DNA from: Lacibacter sp. H407
GTDB taxonomy: Bacteria; Bacteroidota; Bacteroidia; Chitinophagales; Chitinophagaceae
Direction: 5' to 3'
Assembly (NCBI RefSeq): GCF_037892605.1
Contig: NZ_JBBKTU010000001.1
Coordinates: forward strand, 1,302,001-1,366,000
DNA length: 64,000 bases
Shown: positions 44,272 through 52,045 of the stretch, one piece after another
Layout: each line of letters starts with the position of its first letter
How positions within the stretch are numbered: position 1 is the first letter of the stretch
Program-made: the position numbers and the translations under genes
Notes under the pieces: model-generated
The model's database searches: none
What the model was told of the DNA's origin: nothing
Seen by the model: the letters and a program-made list of their open reading frames with translations, nothing else

Positions 44272-45141
44272 ATGAAAAAAATTATCAGCACGTTCTTAGT
44301 TGCAGTGATTTGTACCAGCTCCGCATTTGCACAGATACAACCAAAAAGTAGTTTGCTCTGGGAAATTACAGGCAACAATCTGCAACAACCTTCTTATCTG
44401 TTTGGAACCATCCATATTATTTGTGAAGAAGATTTCTTTTTTCCTGCTATCGTAAAAGAAAAATTTTCCAATGCACAGGAAGTATTTCTTGAATTGGACA
44501 TGGATGACCCGATGATGATGATGAAAATGATGACGATGTTGCAATTGCCCAAAGGACAAACCATTAAACAGTTATTTGCTGATAGTGCCGCCTTTGCAGC
44601 ATTTGATAAAAAGTACCAGGAAATAACCGGTACATCTGCCATGATGTTTAATACATTCAAACCATTTATGCTGATGAGTATGCTGGCGCAGAAATCGCTG
44701 AACTGTGCAAACAGTGAATCATACGAACAAACATTTATGGCGTTGGCAGCAACGCTGAAAAAAGATCTCAAAGGGCTTGAAACAATGGAAGATCAGATCG
44801 CAGTATTTGACGGCATCCCCGACAGCACAGAAATTACCAATCTGCAAACCATGCTGAAAGATTTTGACAAGCAGGTAGAAGAATTTAAAAAACTGGTAGC
44901 GGTTTATAAAACACAGGATGTGGACGCCATGTATCGCTTCACCAATCAATCACCCGAATTGATGGGCGCTGAAGACGAGTTGCTCACCAAACGCAATAAC
45001 AAATGGATTCCGGTAATGAAAGCAAGTATGGAAAAAGGCAATACGTTCTTTGCTGTAGGTGCTGCTCATTTAGGTGGTGATATTGGCGTGATTGCATTAC
45101 TGCGGAAGCAAGGATATACTGTGAAGCCGGTGAAGTTGTAA
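44272..45141 (+). CDS. TraB/GumN-family exported protein
   Basis: A 289-residue protein with a signal peptide (ending SSAFAQ) and a TraB/GumN (Tiki-like) domain. The conserved N-terminal motif is PSYLFGTIHI, the Glu is in EVFLELDMDDP, and the C-terminal motif is FFAVGAAHLGGDIGVIALLR with the GAxH core. In Tiki proteins these residues form a metalloprotease site; bacterial members are uncharacterised. It starts 10 nt after the membrane protein gene, so it belongs to the sigma factor operon. Confidence 0.85.
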   Translation: MKKIISTFLVAVICTSSAFAQIQPKSSLLWEITGNNLQQPSYLFGTIHIICEEDFFFPAIVKEKFSNAQEVFLELDMDDPMMMMKMMTMLQLPKGQTIKQLFADSAAFAAFDKKYQEITGTSAMMFNTFKPFMLMSMLAQKSLNCANSESYEQTFMALAATLKKDLKGLETMEDQIAVFDGIPDSTEITNLQTMLKDFDKQVEEFKKLVAVYKTQDVDAMYRFTNQSPELMGAEDELLTKRNNKWIPVMKASMEKGNTFFAVGAAHLGGDIGVIALLRKQGYTVKPVKL

Positions 45142-45264
45142 GCAGCTTTTTATAAGAAAATAATTCAAGGACATATTGGGGAAGAGACCAGCGAGGCAAC
45201 AGCTAACAAGTTTAGGGCTCTTTTTTGCAGACAGATGAGATTTAATAGTTGGATTTTTCTAATT

Positions 45265-45272
45265 TAGATTTG
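45265..45272 (+). promoter_or_regulatory. -7 promoter element of the methyltransferase gene
   Basis: TAGATTTG, an exact TAnnTTTG match, 14 nt before the start codon. Confidence 0.45.
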
Positions 45273-45286
45273 CGAAACCAAAAACC

Positions 45287-46060
45287 ATGGAGCAGTCTAA
45301 ACTTAGAGAACTTTTTTATCATCACGAAGGTAAACTGATCCATAAATGGGACCATTACTTTGATGTGTATGAAAAATATTTTTCAAAATACATAGGGAAA
45401 GAACTAAATATTCTTGAGATAGGTGTATCACACGGAGGCTCCCTTCAACTTTGGAAAAAATATTTCGGACCGAATGTTAACATCTACGCAATCGATATTA
45501 ATCCTGAATGTAAAAAGCTGGAGGAGGAGCGCATAAAAATTTTTATTGGATCCCAAAGTGACAAACAATTCCTTCAGCATATTATTAACGATTTGCCGGA
45601 ACTTGATATTATTCTTGATGATGGTGGGCATACCATGCAGCAACAAATTGTTTCTTTCGAAGCTTTATATCTGAAAGTAAAAGAAGGGGGGCTTTATGTG
45701 GTGGAAGACACACATACTTCATATTGGTATGAGTTTCATGGTGGTCTGAAAAACCCTAATAGTTTTATCGAGTATTCAAAGAACCTGGTTGACTCTCTAT
45801 ATGAAGGTCATTTGAACGAGAAGCAAAAAGTGGTAGTAAACACGATCACAAAACATATTTCAGGTATTTCTTTTTACGACAGCATTGTGGTGTTTGAAAA
45901 GAAAAAGCGAAACGATCCTTTTCACATTAAAAAAGGGGAGGAGACAATTGAACCGTATGTCCAAAAAGAGCTTCAAAAGTCTTCATTGCTCAGGAAGCTA
46001 AAACTAAAACTGTTTGGAAAGATCGATACATTCCGGTTAAACGATAAAGGGAAAGTATAA
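45287..46060 (+). CDS. Class I SAM-dependent methyltransferase
   Basis: A 257-residue methyltransferase. Motif I is LNILEIGVSHGGSLQLWKKY (about 40-59); NIYAIDINPEC holds the acidic residue that binds the ribose, and LDIILDDGGHTMQQQ the metal/substrate-binding region. The order resembles the sugar O-methyltransferases and cephalosporin-hydroxylase-like proteins of polysaccharide and antibiotic clusters. C-terminal residues are basic. Substrate unknown; a sugar or cell-surface glycan is a guess. Confidence 0.82.
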   Translation: MEQSKLRELFYHHEGKLIHKWDHYFDVYEKYFSKYIGKELNILEIGVSHGGSLQLWKKYFGPNVNIYAIDINPECKKLEEERIKIFIGSQSDKQFLQHIINDLPELDIILDDGGHTMQQQIVSFEALYLKVKEGGLYVVEDTHTSYWYEFHGGLKNPNSFIEYSKNLVDSLYEGHLNEKQKVVVNTITKHISGISFYDSIVVFEKKKRNDPFHIKKGEETIEPYVQKELQKSSLLRKLKLKLFGKIDTFRLNDKGKV

Positions 46061-46116
46061 TTCGGTACAACCAATGTTTGTTTGAATTTCTCATTTCATA
46101 CAGCATCCCCGCTGCT

Positions 46117-46124
46117 TATCTTCG
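46117..46124 (+). promoter_or_regulatory. -7-like element 4 nt from the start of the twin-ATPase gene
   Basis: TATCTTCG, one base from the consensus, 4 nt before the ATG at 46129. This supports that Met as the start in preference to the one at 46078. Confidence 0.45.
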
Positions 46125-46128
46125 CAAC

Positions 46129-47349
46129 ATGCAGCATCTGGCTATTTTTCTTTCCAATACATTCAACAAACAGTTACTCATTCAGCAATTGCTTGAGAAA
46201 AAAGCAACCGGTTTGTTATCGATGTTCAACAGCAGCGATGTGCAATTGTTTTCCTCCTACACACTTCAGCAATATTTACACGAAGAAGAGATTCACGGAT
46301 ACTGTGGTATTGAAGCTGCACGAACACAAACACTCCGTTCCATGTCGAGTGGCGAACAGAAGAAAGTATTGCTGCAACATTTACTTTCCTTAAAACCGGA
46401 TGTTTTCATATTGGATAATGTGTTTGATAATATCGATACAACCGCACAGCAATCGCTCAAAGCAGCATTAGAACAAGCAGCCGGTCAAACAATCTTTATT
46501 CAGTTATTACACCGGCAATGGGAACTGCTTCCGTTTATTCAACAAACAGTAACCGTTAATCAGCAAAATGAATTTGTTCCGTTTGAGGCAGACGCAACAG
46601 CAACTAACCAACCAAGCGATCAGCCAATACCTGCTCCATTGCATCACTATGCGATCAACAACAATGAACTCGTTCGCTTTGCAGATGTAAGTGTAAGTTA
46701 TGATGGCCGGCAGGTTTTGCAACACATCAACTGGACCATCAATAAAGGAGACTTCTGGCAATTGAAAGGTCCCAACGGATCGGGTAAAACAACATTGCTA
46801 ACCATGATCACCGGTGATAATGTAAAAGGCTATGGACAGGAACTGTTCATTTTCAAGCGAAAAAAAGGAACTGGTGAAAGTGTGTGGGATATTAAACAAA
46901 AGATCGGTTATCTCACACCGGCTATGACTGACCTGTTCAGCACACGCCATACATTGGAGCAAATGATCGTCTCCGGTTTTGTGGATCAGATCGGTTTGTA
47001 TTCTGTTCCAAGCGATATGCAGCAGCGTGCAGCATTTGAATGGATGCAGTTGCTGCAACTGGAACAAAAAGCACGGCTGCCGTTCAACAAATTGAGTACA
47101 GGTGAACAACGGCTTGCATTGATTGCACGGGCCATGGTAAAACATCCTCCCTTATTGATCTTAGATGAACCGTTGATGGGATTAGATGATGCCAATGCTG
47201 CAAAAGTGATTCAGCTCATCAATAAACTCGCAGCAGAAAGTACCACTGCTATTTTATACGTTTCTCATCAAACAGAAAAAGGATTGGAGCCGCAGAAAGT
47301 ATTTGAATTAATCAAGACTGAAAACGGATCGATTGGAAGAGTTGTGTGA
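46129..47349 (+). CDS. Twin ATP-binding-cassette protein with degenerate first domain
   Basis: A 406-residue soluble protein with two ABC ATPase halves, like ModF. The first half lacks a Walker A motif but keeps a signature (MSSGEQKKVLLQ) and a changed Walker B (VFILDNVFDNID, Asn for the catalytic Glu). The second half is intact: Walker A GPNGSGKTTL, signature LSTGEQRLALIARA, Walker B LLILDEPLMGLD, switch His in LYVSHQ. No permease gene is adjacent. It may be regulatory or translation-linked (ABC-F-like); the role is unknown. Confidence 0.8.
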   Translation: MQHLAIFLSNTFNKQLLIQQLLEKKATGLLSMFNSSDVQLFSSYTLQQYLHEEEIHGYCGIEAARTQTLRSMSSGEQKKVLLQHLLSLKPDVFILDNVFDNIDTTAQQSLKAALEQAAGQTIFIQLLHRQWELLPFIQQTVTVNQQNEFVPFEADATATNQPSDQPIPAPLHHYAINNNELVRFADVSVSYDGRQVLQHINWTINKGDFWQLKGPNGSGKTTLLTMITGDNVKGYGQELFIFKRKKGTGESVWDIKQKIGYLTPAMTDLFSTRHTLEQMIVSGFVDQIGLYSVPSDMQQRAAFEWMQLLQLEQKARLPFNKLSTGEQRLALIARAMVKHPPLLILDEPLMGLDDANAAKVIQLINKLAAESTTAILYVSHQTEKGLEPQKVFELIKTENGSIGRVV

Positions 47350-47352
47350 TTG

Positions 47353-47376
47353 TTTGCCACTAAGGCTCAAAGGCAG
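47353..47376 (+). repeat. CACAAAG-type intergenic repeat, copy 7
   Basis: TTTGCCACTAAGGCTCAAAG followed by GCAG. The inverted copy 8 is at 47429-47457, on the far side of a terminator. Confidence 0.6.
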
Positions 47377-47405
47377 AAAAGACGGGCAAATGTGCCCGCC
47401 CTTTC
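47377..47405. terminator. GC-rich terminator between convergent genes
   Basis: GACGGGCA (47381-47388) pairs with TGCCCGCC (47393-47400) with one mismatch; the flanking A- and T-rich runs (GAAAA and CCTTTC) serve both directions. It is enclosed by the inverted CACAAAG repeats. Confidence 0.7.
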
Positions 47406-47428
47406 TTAGATGTATTCGTATCTGTAAA

Positions 47429-47457
47429 CTTTGCGTCTTAGTGCCTTTGTGGCAAAA
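47429..47457 (-). repeat. CACAAAG-type intergenic repeat, copy 8 (inverted)
   Basis: The plus strand reads CTTTGCGTCTTAGTGCCTTT then GTGGCAAAA; it ends 1 nt before the esterase stop. Confidence 0.6.
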
Positions 47458-48189
47458 TCAAAATCTTGTTTCTAAATAATGCGGCAGTAATGCACGCCAT
47501 GTATTCCAATCATGTGGCCACTCTTGCCCCCAGATATCCAGTTCGTAGTTAATGCCTTTATCGTATAAAATTTTTGCAAAGCGTCCGCTGCTCGAAGGAT
47601 CTTCATACGCACCACTGCCACTGAAAATATGAATATGATTGCTTTGGCGCACCTGTTCCAATATAGCATGATCGGTTAAGTTGGGCATATAATGCATGGG
47701 ACTGTTGTAATACACCTGATCGTCATAGTGACCTTTCGTGTATTCGGTCAAATCATACACGCCGCTCATCGCAATTACACCATTGATCAAATCAGGACGT
47801 TTTAAAAACAAATTCATACTATGCAACGCACCAAACGATGCACCACAGGTAATAATGGGCGTATCGAACGATGTATTGGTTTTAATGAACGGCACCACTT
47901 CATTAAAAATATATTCGTTGAACTGGTTTTGACGGATGGCTTTGTGTGCACCTTCCATCTCATTGTTCATCCAGCTTTCGGTATTGATGCTGTTGACAGA
48001 ATACACTTTTACTTTACCGGCTTCGATCCACGGTTTCAATGTATCCATTAATTGAAAACGTTCGTATTCCAAATAATCAGCCGCTGCTGTTGGCACAAGT
48101 AACAATGCAAAACCATAATGACCATACGTAGCGATGGGCATTTCTTTATTGAGTGCGGGGCTATGCCAGCCAAATAATTCTCTATGCAT
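47458..48189 (-). CDS. Alpha/beta-hydrolase, esterase-like
   Basis: A 243-residue cytosolic hydrolase of the esterase D-like class. The nucleophile elbow is CGASFGA (G-x-S-x-G). The Asp lies near FSGSGAYEDPSS and the His in WPHDWNTWR, near the C-terminus. The N-terminus is unusual for having no signal peptide. YGHYGFALLLVPTAAADYLE begins the first beta strand pair. Substrate unknown. Confidence 0.82.
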   Translation of the reverse strand: MHRELFGWHSPALNKEMPIATYGHYGFALLLVPTAAADYLEYERFQLMDTLKPWIEAGKVKVYSVNSINTESWMNNEMEGAHKAIRQNQFNEYIFNEVVPFIKTNTSFDTPIITCGASFGALHSMNLFLKRPDLINGVIAMSGVYDLTEYTKGHYDDQVYYNSPMHYMPNLTDHAILEQVRQSNHIHIFSGSGAYEDPSSSGRFAKILYDKGINYELDIWGQEWPHDWNTWRALLPHYLETRF

Positions 48190-48230
48190 ATATTTTGATT
48201 TAATGGAAGCGAATGCTTCTGTAGCAATAT

Positions 48231-48273
48231 ACTCCCTTTCTGTTTTGGAACATTACTTAAACAGAAAGGGAGT
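48231..48273 (-). terminator. Large hairpin downstream of the ferritin gene
   Basis: ACTCCCTTTCTGTTT (48231-48245) and AAACAGAAAGGGAGT (48259-48273) are perfect 15-bp arms around 13 nt, located 15 nt past the ferritin stop. No clear T-run follows. Confidence 0.65.
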
Positions 48274-48288
48274 TAACGAATTTTTCAA

Positions 48289-48810
48289 TTATGCTGCTCC
48301 CGGCTTACCGGTAGTAGCAGCGCCGCCCATGCTGGACACATCACGGTCAAACATATATAAGCCACTCTTATCGCCACCGATCAGTTTTAATTTGTCGAGG
48401 ATATGGCGTGCCAATGATTCTTCTTCGATCTGTTCACTCACATACCATTGCAAGAAATTATGTGTGGTGTAATCTTTTTCTTTCAGGCAACTGTCAACCA
48501 AACGGTTGATCTCAGTACTCACCAATATTTCATGGTCCAGCACCTGCTGAAATAATTCCTTAACTCCCTTGTATTTAGCGGCAGGTGCTTTTAACTGTGG
48601 AATAACGCCATGTCCGCCACGCTCATTGATGAATTTCACCAGTTTCAGCATGTGCATGCGCTCTTCATCGCTGTGTTTATATAAAAAAGCAGCTACGCCG
48701 CTAAGTCCTTCCACTTCGGCCCAACTGGCCATGGCTAAATAGATCTGCGATGATTCTGCTTCGAGCAATACCTGCTCGTTAAGCGCCTTTTCAATTTTTG
48801 GGGATAGCAT
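48289..48810 (-). CDS. ftnA: Non-haem ferritin
   Basis: Iron-storage protein that oxidises Fe(II) at a di-iron centre and stores it in a 24-mer shell. It has 173 residues with the four-helix pattern: Glu in EAESSQIYLAMASW, ExxH in HSDEERMHMLK, and helix C with ALDHEILVSTEINRLVDSC and the ferroxidase Glu in QIEEESLARHI. The C-terminal tail is longer than usual and rich in Gly/Ala. The gene stands alone, with a hairpin at its end. Confidence 0.93.
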   Translation of the reverse strand: MLSPKIEKALNEQVLLEAESSQIYLAMASWAEVEGLSGVAAFLYKHSDEERMHMLKLVKFINERGGHGVIPQLKAPAAKYKGVKELFQQVLDHEILVSTEINRLVDSCLKEKDYTTHNFLQWYVSEQIEEESLARHILDKLKLIGGDKSGLYMFDRDVSSMGGAATTGKPGAA

Positions 48811-48922
48811 AATTTTGATTTTTTAATTCTTCTAATTTACGATTACTGGAACTTTTAATGCCTGATATGGTCTGAAATCTACGAATTACGTAAAACCTCA
48901 ACCAAAACCGGCCGTTTGTTGT

Positions 48923-48930
48923 TATTTTTG
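48923..48930 (+). promoter_or_regulatory. -7 promoter element of the NifU-like gene
   Basis: TATTTTTG, an exact TAnnTTTG match, 20 nt before the start codon. Confidence 0.45.
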
Positions 48931-48950
48931 CAGCTTAAAGTTTCACCAAC

Positions 48951-49547
48951 ATGATACAAACAGGTAACCCCGTTATCAGCATCTATACAGAAATGACGCC
49001 AAACCCGGAAACAATGAAGTTTGTGGCCAATAAACTTCTCTATCCCGGCAAAAGCATTGATTTCCCTGAAGTAGCAAGTGCCGATGCATCTCCGCTGGCG
49101 CAGGAACTCTTTGGTTTTCCATTTGTGAAAGCCGTGTTTATTGCCAGCAACTTTGTAACTCTCACCCGTTCTTCACCAGATACCGATTGGCAAGAGCTGA
49201 TCCCTACCATTCGCCAGTTTTTGAAAGATTACCTGGAAGAAGGTAAGCCGGTGATCGACGAATCGAAAATAGTTGAGCCTGTAAAGGATGAGGTGGTATT
49301 GAGTGGCGATGAAAGCGATGTGGTAAAACGCATTCAGGAAATTCTCGAGAACTATGTAAAGCCAGCCGTTGAAATGGACGGTGGAGCTATCCAGTTCAAA
49401 AGTTTTAAAGATGGAAAAGTAAACCTCGCATTGCAGGGAAGTTGCAGTGGCTGTCCTTCTTCGATGATCACACTGAAAGCAGGTATTGAAGGAATGATGA
49501 AGCGCATGATCCCGGAAGTACAGGAAGTGGTAGCGGAAGCAGAATAA
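48951..49547 (+). CDS. NifU-family iron-sulfur cluster carrier (Nfu-like)
   Basis: A 198-residue protein with an N-terminal Nfu_N domain (ISIYTEMTPNPETMKFVANK) and a C-terminal NifU domain. The latter binds the cluster through CSGCPSS (C-x-x-C) after AVEMDGGAIQFKSF. It takes Fe-S clusters from the scaffold and hands them to target proteins. It has its own promoter box and a terminator directly behind it. Confidence 0.92.
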   Translation: MIQTGNPVISIYTEMTPNPETMKFVANKLLYPGKSIDFPEVASADASPLAQELFGFPFVKAVFIASNFVTLTRSSPDTDWQELIPTIRQFLKDYLEEGKPVIDESKIVEPVKDEVVLSGDESDVVKRIQEILENYVKPAVEMDGGAIQFKSFKDGKVNLALQGSCSGCPSSMITLKAGIEGMMKRMIPEVQEVVAEAE

Positions 49548-49585
49548 GATTGCTGATGATTTGATTAAAAGAGCATTATGATACG

Positions 49586-49616
49586 AAAAGAGGCACGTTA
49601 CTGTGTCTCTTTTTTT
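49586..49616 (+). terminator. Terminator of the NifU-like gene
   Basis: AAAAGAGGCAC (49586-49596) pairs with GTGTCTCTTTT (49603-49613) with one G-U pair around a 6-nt loop, followed by a T-run. A palindrome AAGGTTGGCAACCTT follows at 49624-49638. Confidence 0.85.
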
Positions 49617-49677
49617 ATGGCAAAAGGTTGGCAACCTTAACCGAAACACACATTTCATCTTTACCTCACCAACTTCT

Positions 49678-49685
49678 TACATTTG
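49678..49685 (+). promoter_or_regulatory. -7 promoter element of recX
   Basis: TACATTTG, an exact TAnnTTTG match, 8 nt before the ATG at 49694. Confidence 0.5.
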
Positions 49686-49693
49686 TTCCACTC

Positions 49694-50155
49694 ATGTACA
49701 AGCAACAACTCACCAAAGAACAGGCTCACCAAAAGGCAAAGCATTATTGTGCTTACCAGGAGCGTTGTCATAGTGAGGTAAAAGAAAAACTGTATGGCTT
49801 TGGGTTGCGTAAATCAGATGTGGAAGAGTTGTTGTCGAAACTGATTGAAGAAGATTATCTCAATGAAGAACGGTTTGCGGTGCAGTTTGCCGGTGGGCGC
49901 TTCCGGATGAAACAATGGGGACGGATCAAGATCAAATACGAACTGAAACAGAAATTCGTAAGTGAGTACCTGATCAAAAAAGCGATGAAAGCAATTGATG
50001 AAGAAGACTATTGGGCCACGGCTCAAAAACTGTATGATCAAAAACTCAAACAACTGAAAGGCGAAACAAATATGTTCATCCGTAAACGGAAGCTCACCGA
50101 TTACTTAATGCAAAAAGGCTATGAACAAAACATTATTAGCGAATTGTTACGTTGA
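49694..50155 (+). CDS. recX: Regulatory protein RecX
   Basis: A 153-residue helical protein that binds RecA filaments and limits their activity. It has the three three-helix repeats of RecX: KAKHYCAYQERCHSEVKEKL, DVEELLSKLIEEDYLNEERF and YGFGLRKSDV, then MKQWGRIKIKYELKQK and a C-terminal repeat with YLMQKGYEQNII. The Met at 49694 fits the family start and the promoter box just before it. No recA is visible nearby. Confidence 0.88.
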   Translation: MYKQQLTKEQAHQKAKHYCAYQERCHSEVKEKLYGFGLRKSDVEELLSKLIEEDYLNEERFAVQFAGGRFRMKQWGRIKIKYELKQKFVSEYLIKKAMKAIDEEDYWATAQKLYDQKLKQLKGETNMFIRKRKLTDYLMQKGYEQNIISELLR

Positions 50156-50191
50156 ACGCTTTGTGCCGATTTTTAGTAATCTTGTAACCGC

Positions 50192-51160
50192 ATGTTGAAA
50201 CCAGCCATTGTAACTCTTCTTCTTATTTCCTGTTTTGCTTTTGCAAAGGCACAGGACTCAACTGCTGTTTTTACAAAGGAGTTGACGTTCATTACAGAGA
50301 ATGATAATTATAATTTCACTAAACAGGATCGCTATTATTCCAATGGAATTTTTCTTCGCTATCAATGGCTCGGAAAACAAACGGCGTCATCAAAGCTGGC
50401 TGCCAAACTGCACCGCATTGAAGCCGGGCACATGATCTATAACCCACATCTCAACCGTCGTTCATTGGAACAGGTGCTGGAGCAACAGGATCGTCCGTAT
50501 GCAGGTTGGTTATACGCCAGCTATGGGCAAACAAATGTGTTGAACGATGAACGTGTGCTGCAATTTGATGGAGCCGTTGGTATTCTTGGTCCTGCTGCAA
50601 AAGGAAAAGAAGTGCAAACAAACTATCACAACTTTATTGGTCTGTATAAACTGTATGGGTGGGAGAACCAGTTACTGAATGAAGCAGGTGTAAATGCATC
50701 GTTACGTTTTTATCAGCCATTAATGGAAGCGAGAAAGAACATGACTCTTCATGCAACGGGCAAGGCAACTTTGGGCAATACGTTTACGAATGCATCCGCC
50801 GGAGTTTTATTAAAAGTCGGTAAGCTGGAAGCGGAACAATACAGCGCTTACTGGACGAGCCGACTCGGACAAAACAAACAACAGCAACGCCATCAAACTG
50901 AGTTTATCTTTTTTCTTGAACCAACATTGATGGCGCAGGCCTACAACGCAACAGTGCAAGGTGGAATGTTTCGAAAGGACAAAGGCAACTATACATCAGA
51001 GCTGAATCCATTCATCTATCTCATTAAATCAGGGATCATTCTATCTAACCGACAAACATCTTTCTCAGCGTATTACCATATCAAACAACGGGAAGCAAAA
51101 ACCATGATCGATCCGTTTGAAGTGTATGGTGCTTTTGCATTCAGCATCCGCTTTCGCTAA
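50192..51160 (+). CDS. LpxR-type (DUF2219) outer-membrane protein
   Basis: A 322-residue outer-membrane protein with a signal peptide (ending AKAQ) and a beta barrel. ITENDNYNFTKQDRYYSNGI at about residue 35-55 is the conserved N-terminal part of LpxR, the outer-membrane enzyme that removes 3'-acyloxyacyl groups from lipid A. DRPYAGWLYASYGQT and RHQTEFIFFLEP fit its later motifs. Lipid A deacylation is inferred from the family. TAATCTTG lies 7 nt before the start as a possible promoter box. The stop codon overlaps the promoter box of the next gene. Confidence 0.82.
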   Translation: MLKPAIVTLLLISCFAFAKAQDSTAVFTKELTFITENDNYNFTKQDRYYSNGIFLRYQWLGKQTASSKLAAKLHRIEAGHMIYNPHLNRRSLEQVLEQQDRPYAGWLYASYGQTNVLNDERVLQFDGAVGILGPAAKGKEVQTNYHNFIGLYKLYGWENQLLNEAGVNASLRFYQPLMEARKNMTLHATGKATLGNTFTNASAGVLLKVGKLEAEQYSAYWTSRLGQNKQQQRHQTEFIFFLEPTLMAQAYNATVQGGMFRKDKGNYTSELNPFIYLIKSGIILSNRQTSFSAYYHIKQREAKTMIDPFEVYGAFAFSIRFR

Positions 51161-51165
51161 CTTCG
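51158..51165 (+). promoter_or_regulatory. -7-like element overlapping the upstream stop codon
   Basis: TAACTTCG begins in the LpxR stop codon (TAA) and lies 4 nt before the omega-amidase ATG. It is one base from TAnnTTTG. Confidence 0.35.
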
Positions 51166-51169
51166 TGGC

Positions 51170-52039
51170 ATGAGCCATCTCACATTCACACTTATTCAAA
51201 CCAATCTTCATTGGGAAGATAAAGCTGCCAACCTGCAGATGCTGGAGGAGAAGATCAATTCTATCCAACATCCAACGCAGATCGTTGTACTTCCTGAAAT
51301 GTTCAATACAGGGTTTAGTATGAAGCCCGAAGAGTTGGCAGAACCCATGAATGGTCCTACGGTTGAATGGATGAAAAAAATCGCTGCTGAAAAGCGGGTG
51401 ATTGTTACCGGTAGTTTGATGATAAGTGAGGCCGCTCCAAGCGGCCAAACGATTGAAGCGAACGAAAGTGGTCAGACCGGCGAAGCCGGGCCGACCCAGT
51501 ATTTCAACCGTCTCATCTGGATGTTACCGAATGGCCAACATGGTGTGTATAATAAACGTCATTTGTTTGCGTATGCAAATGAAGACAAACATTATACTGC
51601 AGGAACCAAACGTTTAATTGCTTCGGTAAATGGCTGGAAGATCAATTTGCAGGTGTGTTATGATCTGCGGTTCCCGGTTTGGGCAAGGCAGCAAGCTCCC
51701 TCTCCTTTGGAGAGGGCGGGGGGTGAGGTTGAGTATGATGTATTGATCTATGTTGCCAATTGGCCCGAACGAAGAGTGCATGCGTGGAAAACATTGCTCA
51801 CGGCAAGAGCCATCGAAAACCAATGTTATGTTATTGGCGTAAACAGAACAGGTGATGACGGGAACGGTGTTTATCACAGTGGCAGCAGTATGGTGATTGA
51901 TGCCATGGGTGAAGTATTGTATGAAAAAGAGCATGAAGAAGATATTCATACCATTACGCTGTCCAAAGAAAAACTCGAAGAGATACGTCATAAACTTCCT
52001 TTCTTAAAAGATGGAGATGCGTTCAGCATTCTCCCCTGA
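51170..52039 (+). CDS. Omega-amidase / nitrilase-family hydrolase with repeat-derived inserts
   Basis: A 289-residue carbon-nitrogen hydrolase of the YafV/omega-amidase type. Glu is in VVLPEMFNTGFSM (about residue 45), Lys in VYNKRHLF, and the nucleophile Cys in QVCYDLRFPVWAR. This enzyme repairs glutarate-type by-products of transaminases. Two segments are unlike the family and match intergenic repeats: residues ~88-107 (51431-51499, around SGQTGEAGPTQ) and ~174-186 (51690-51730, around SPLERAGGEVE). Both are in frame and placed between conserved parts, so the catalytic residues are intact. The gene ends 6 nt before nagA. Confidence 0.9.
   Translation: MSHLTFTLIQTNLHWEDKAANLQMLEEKINSIQHPTQIVVLPEMFNTGFSMKPEELAEPMNGPTVEWMKKIAAEKRVIVTGSLMISEAAPSGQTIEANESGQTGEAGPTQYFNRLIWMLPNGQHGVYNKRHLFAYANEDKHYTAGTKRLIASVNGWKINLQVCYDLRFPVWARQQAPSPLERAGGEVEYDVLIYVANWPERRVHAWKTLLTARAIENQCYVIGVNRTGDDGNGVYHSGSSMVIDAMGEVLYEKEHEEDIHTITLSKEKLEEIRHKLPFLKDGDAFSILP
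51472..51496 (+). repeat. CGTTCAGACCGG element inside the omega-amidase gene
   Basis: TCAGACCGGCGAAGCCGGGC then CGACC matches the intergenic 29-bp element (22877 and 25261 copies) in 24 of 25 positions, and is read through in frame as QTGEAGPT. Confidence 0.8.
51690..51730 (+). repeat. Second repeat inside the omega-amidase gene
   Basis: CCCTCTCCTTTGGAGAGGGC followed by GGGGGGTGAGG. CCCTCTCC and GGAGAGGG form an 8-bp palindrome. Read in frame as PSPLERAGGE. I recall similar sequences as common intergenic repeats in Bacteroidota genomes. Confidence 0.65.
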
Positions 52040-52045
52040 TCGAAT

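Noticed and set aside
45287-46060. Third component of the sigma factor operon
   Set aside because: It has its own promoter box (45265-45272) and a 145-nt gap from the TraB/GumN gene.
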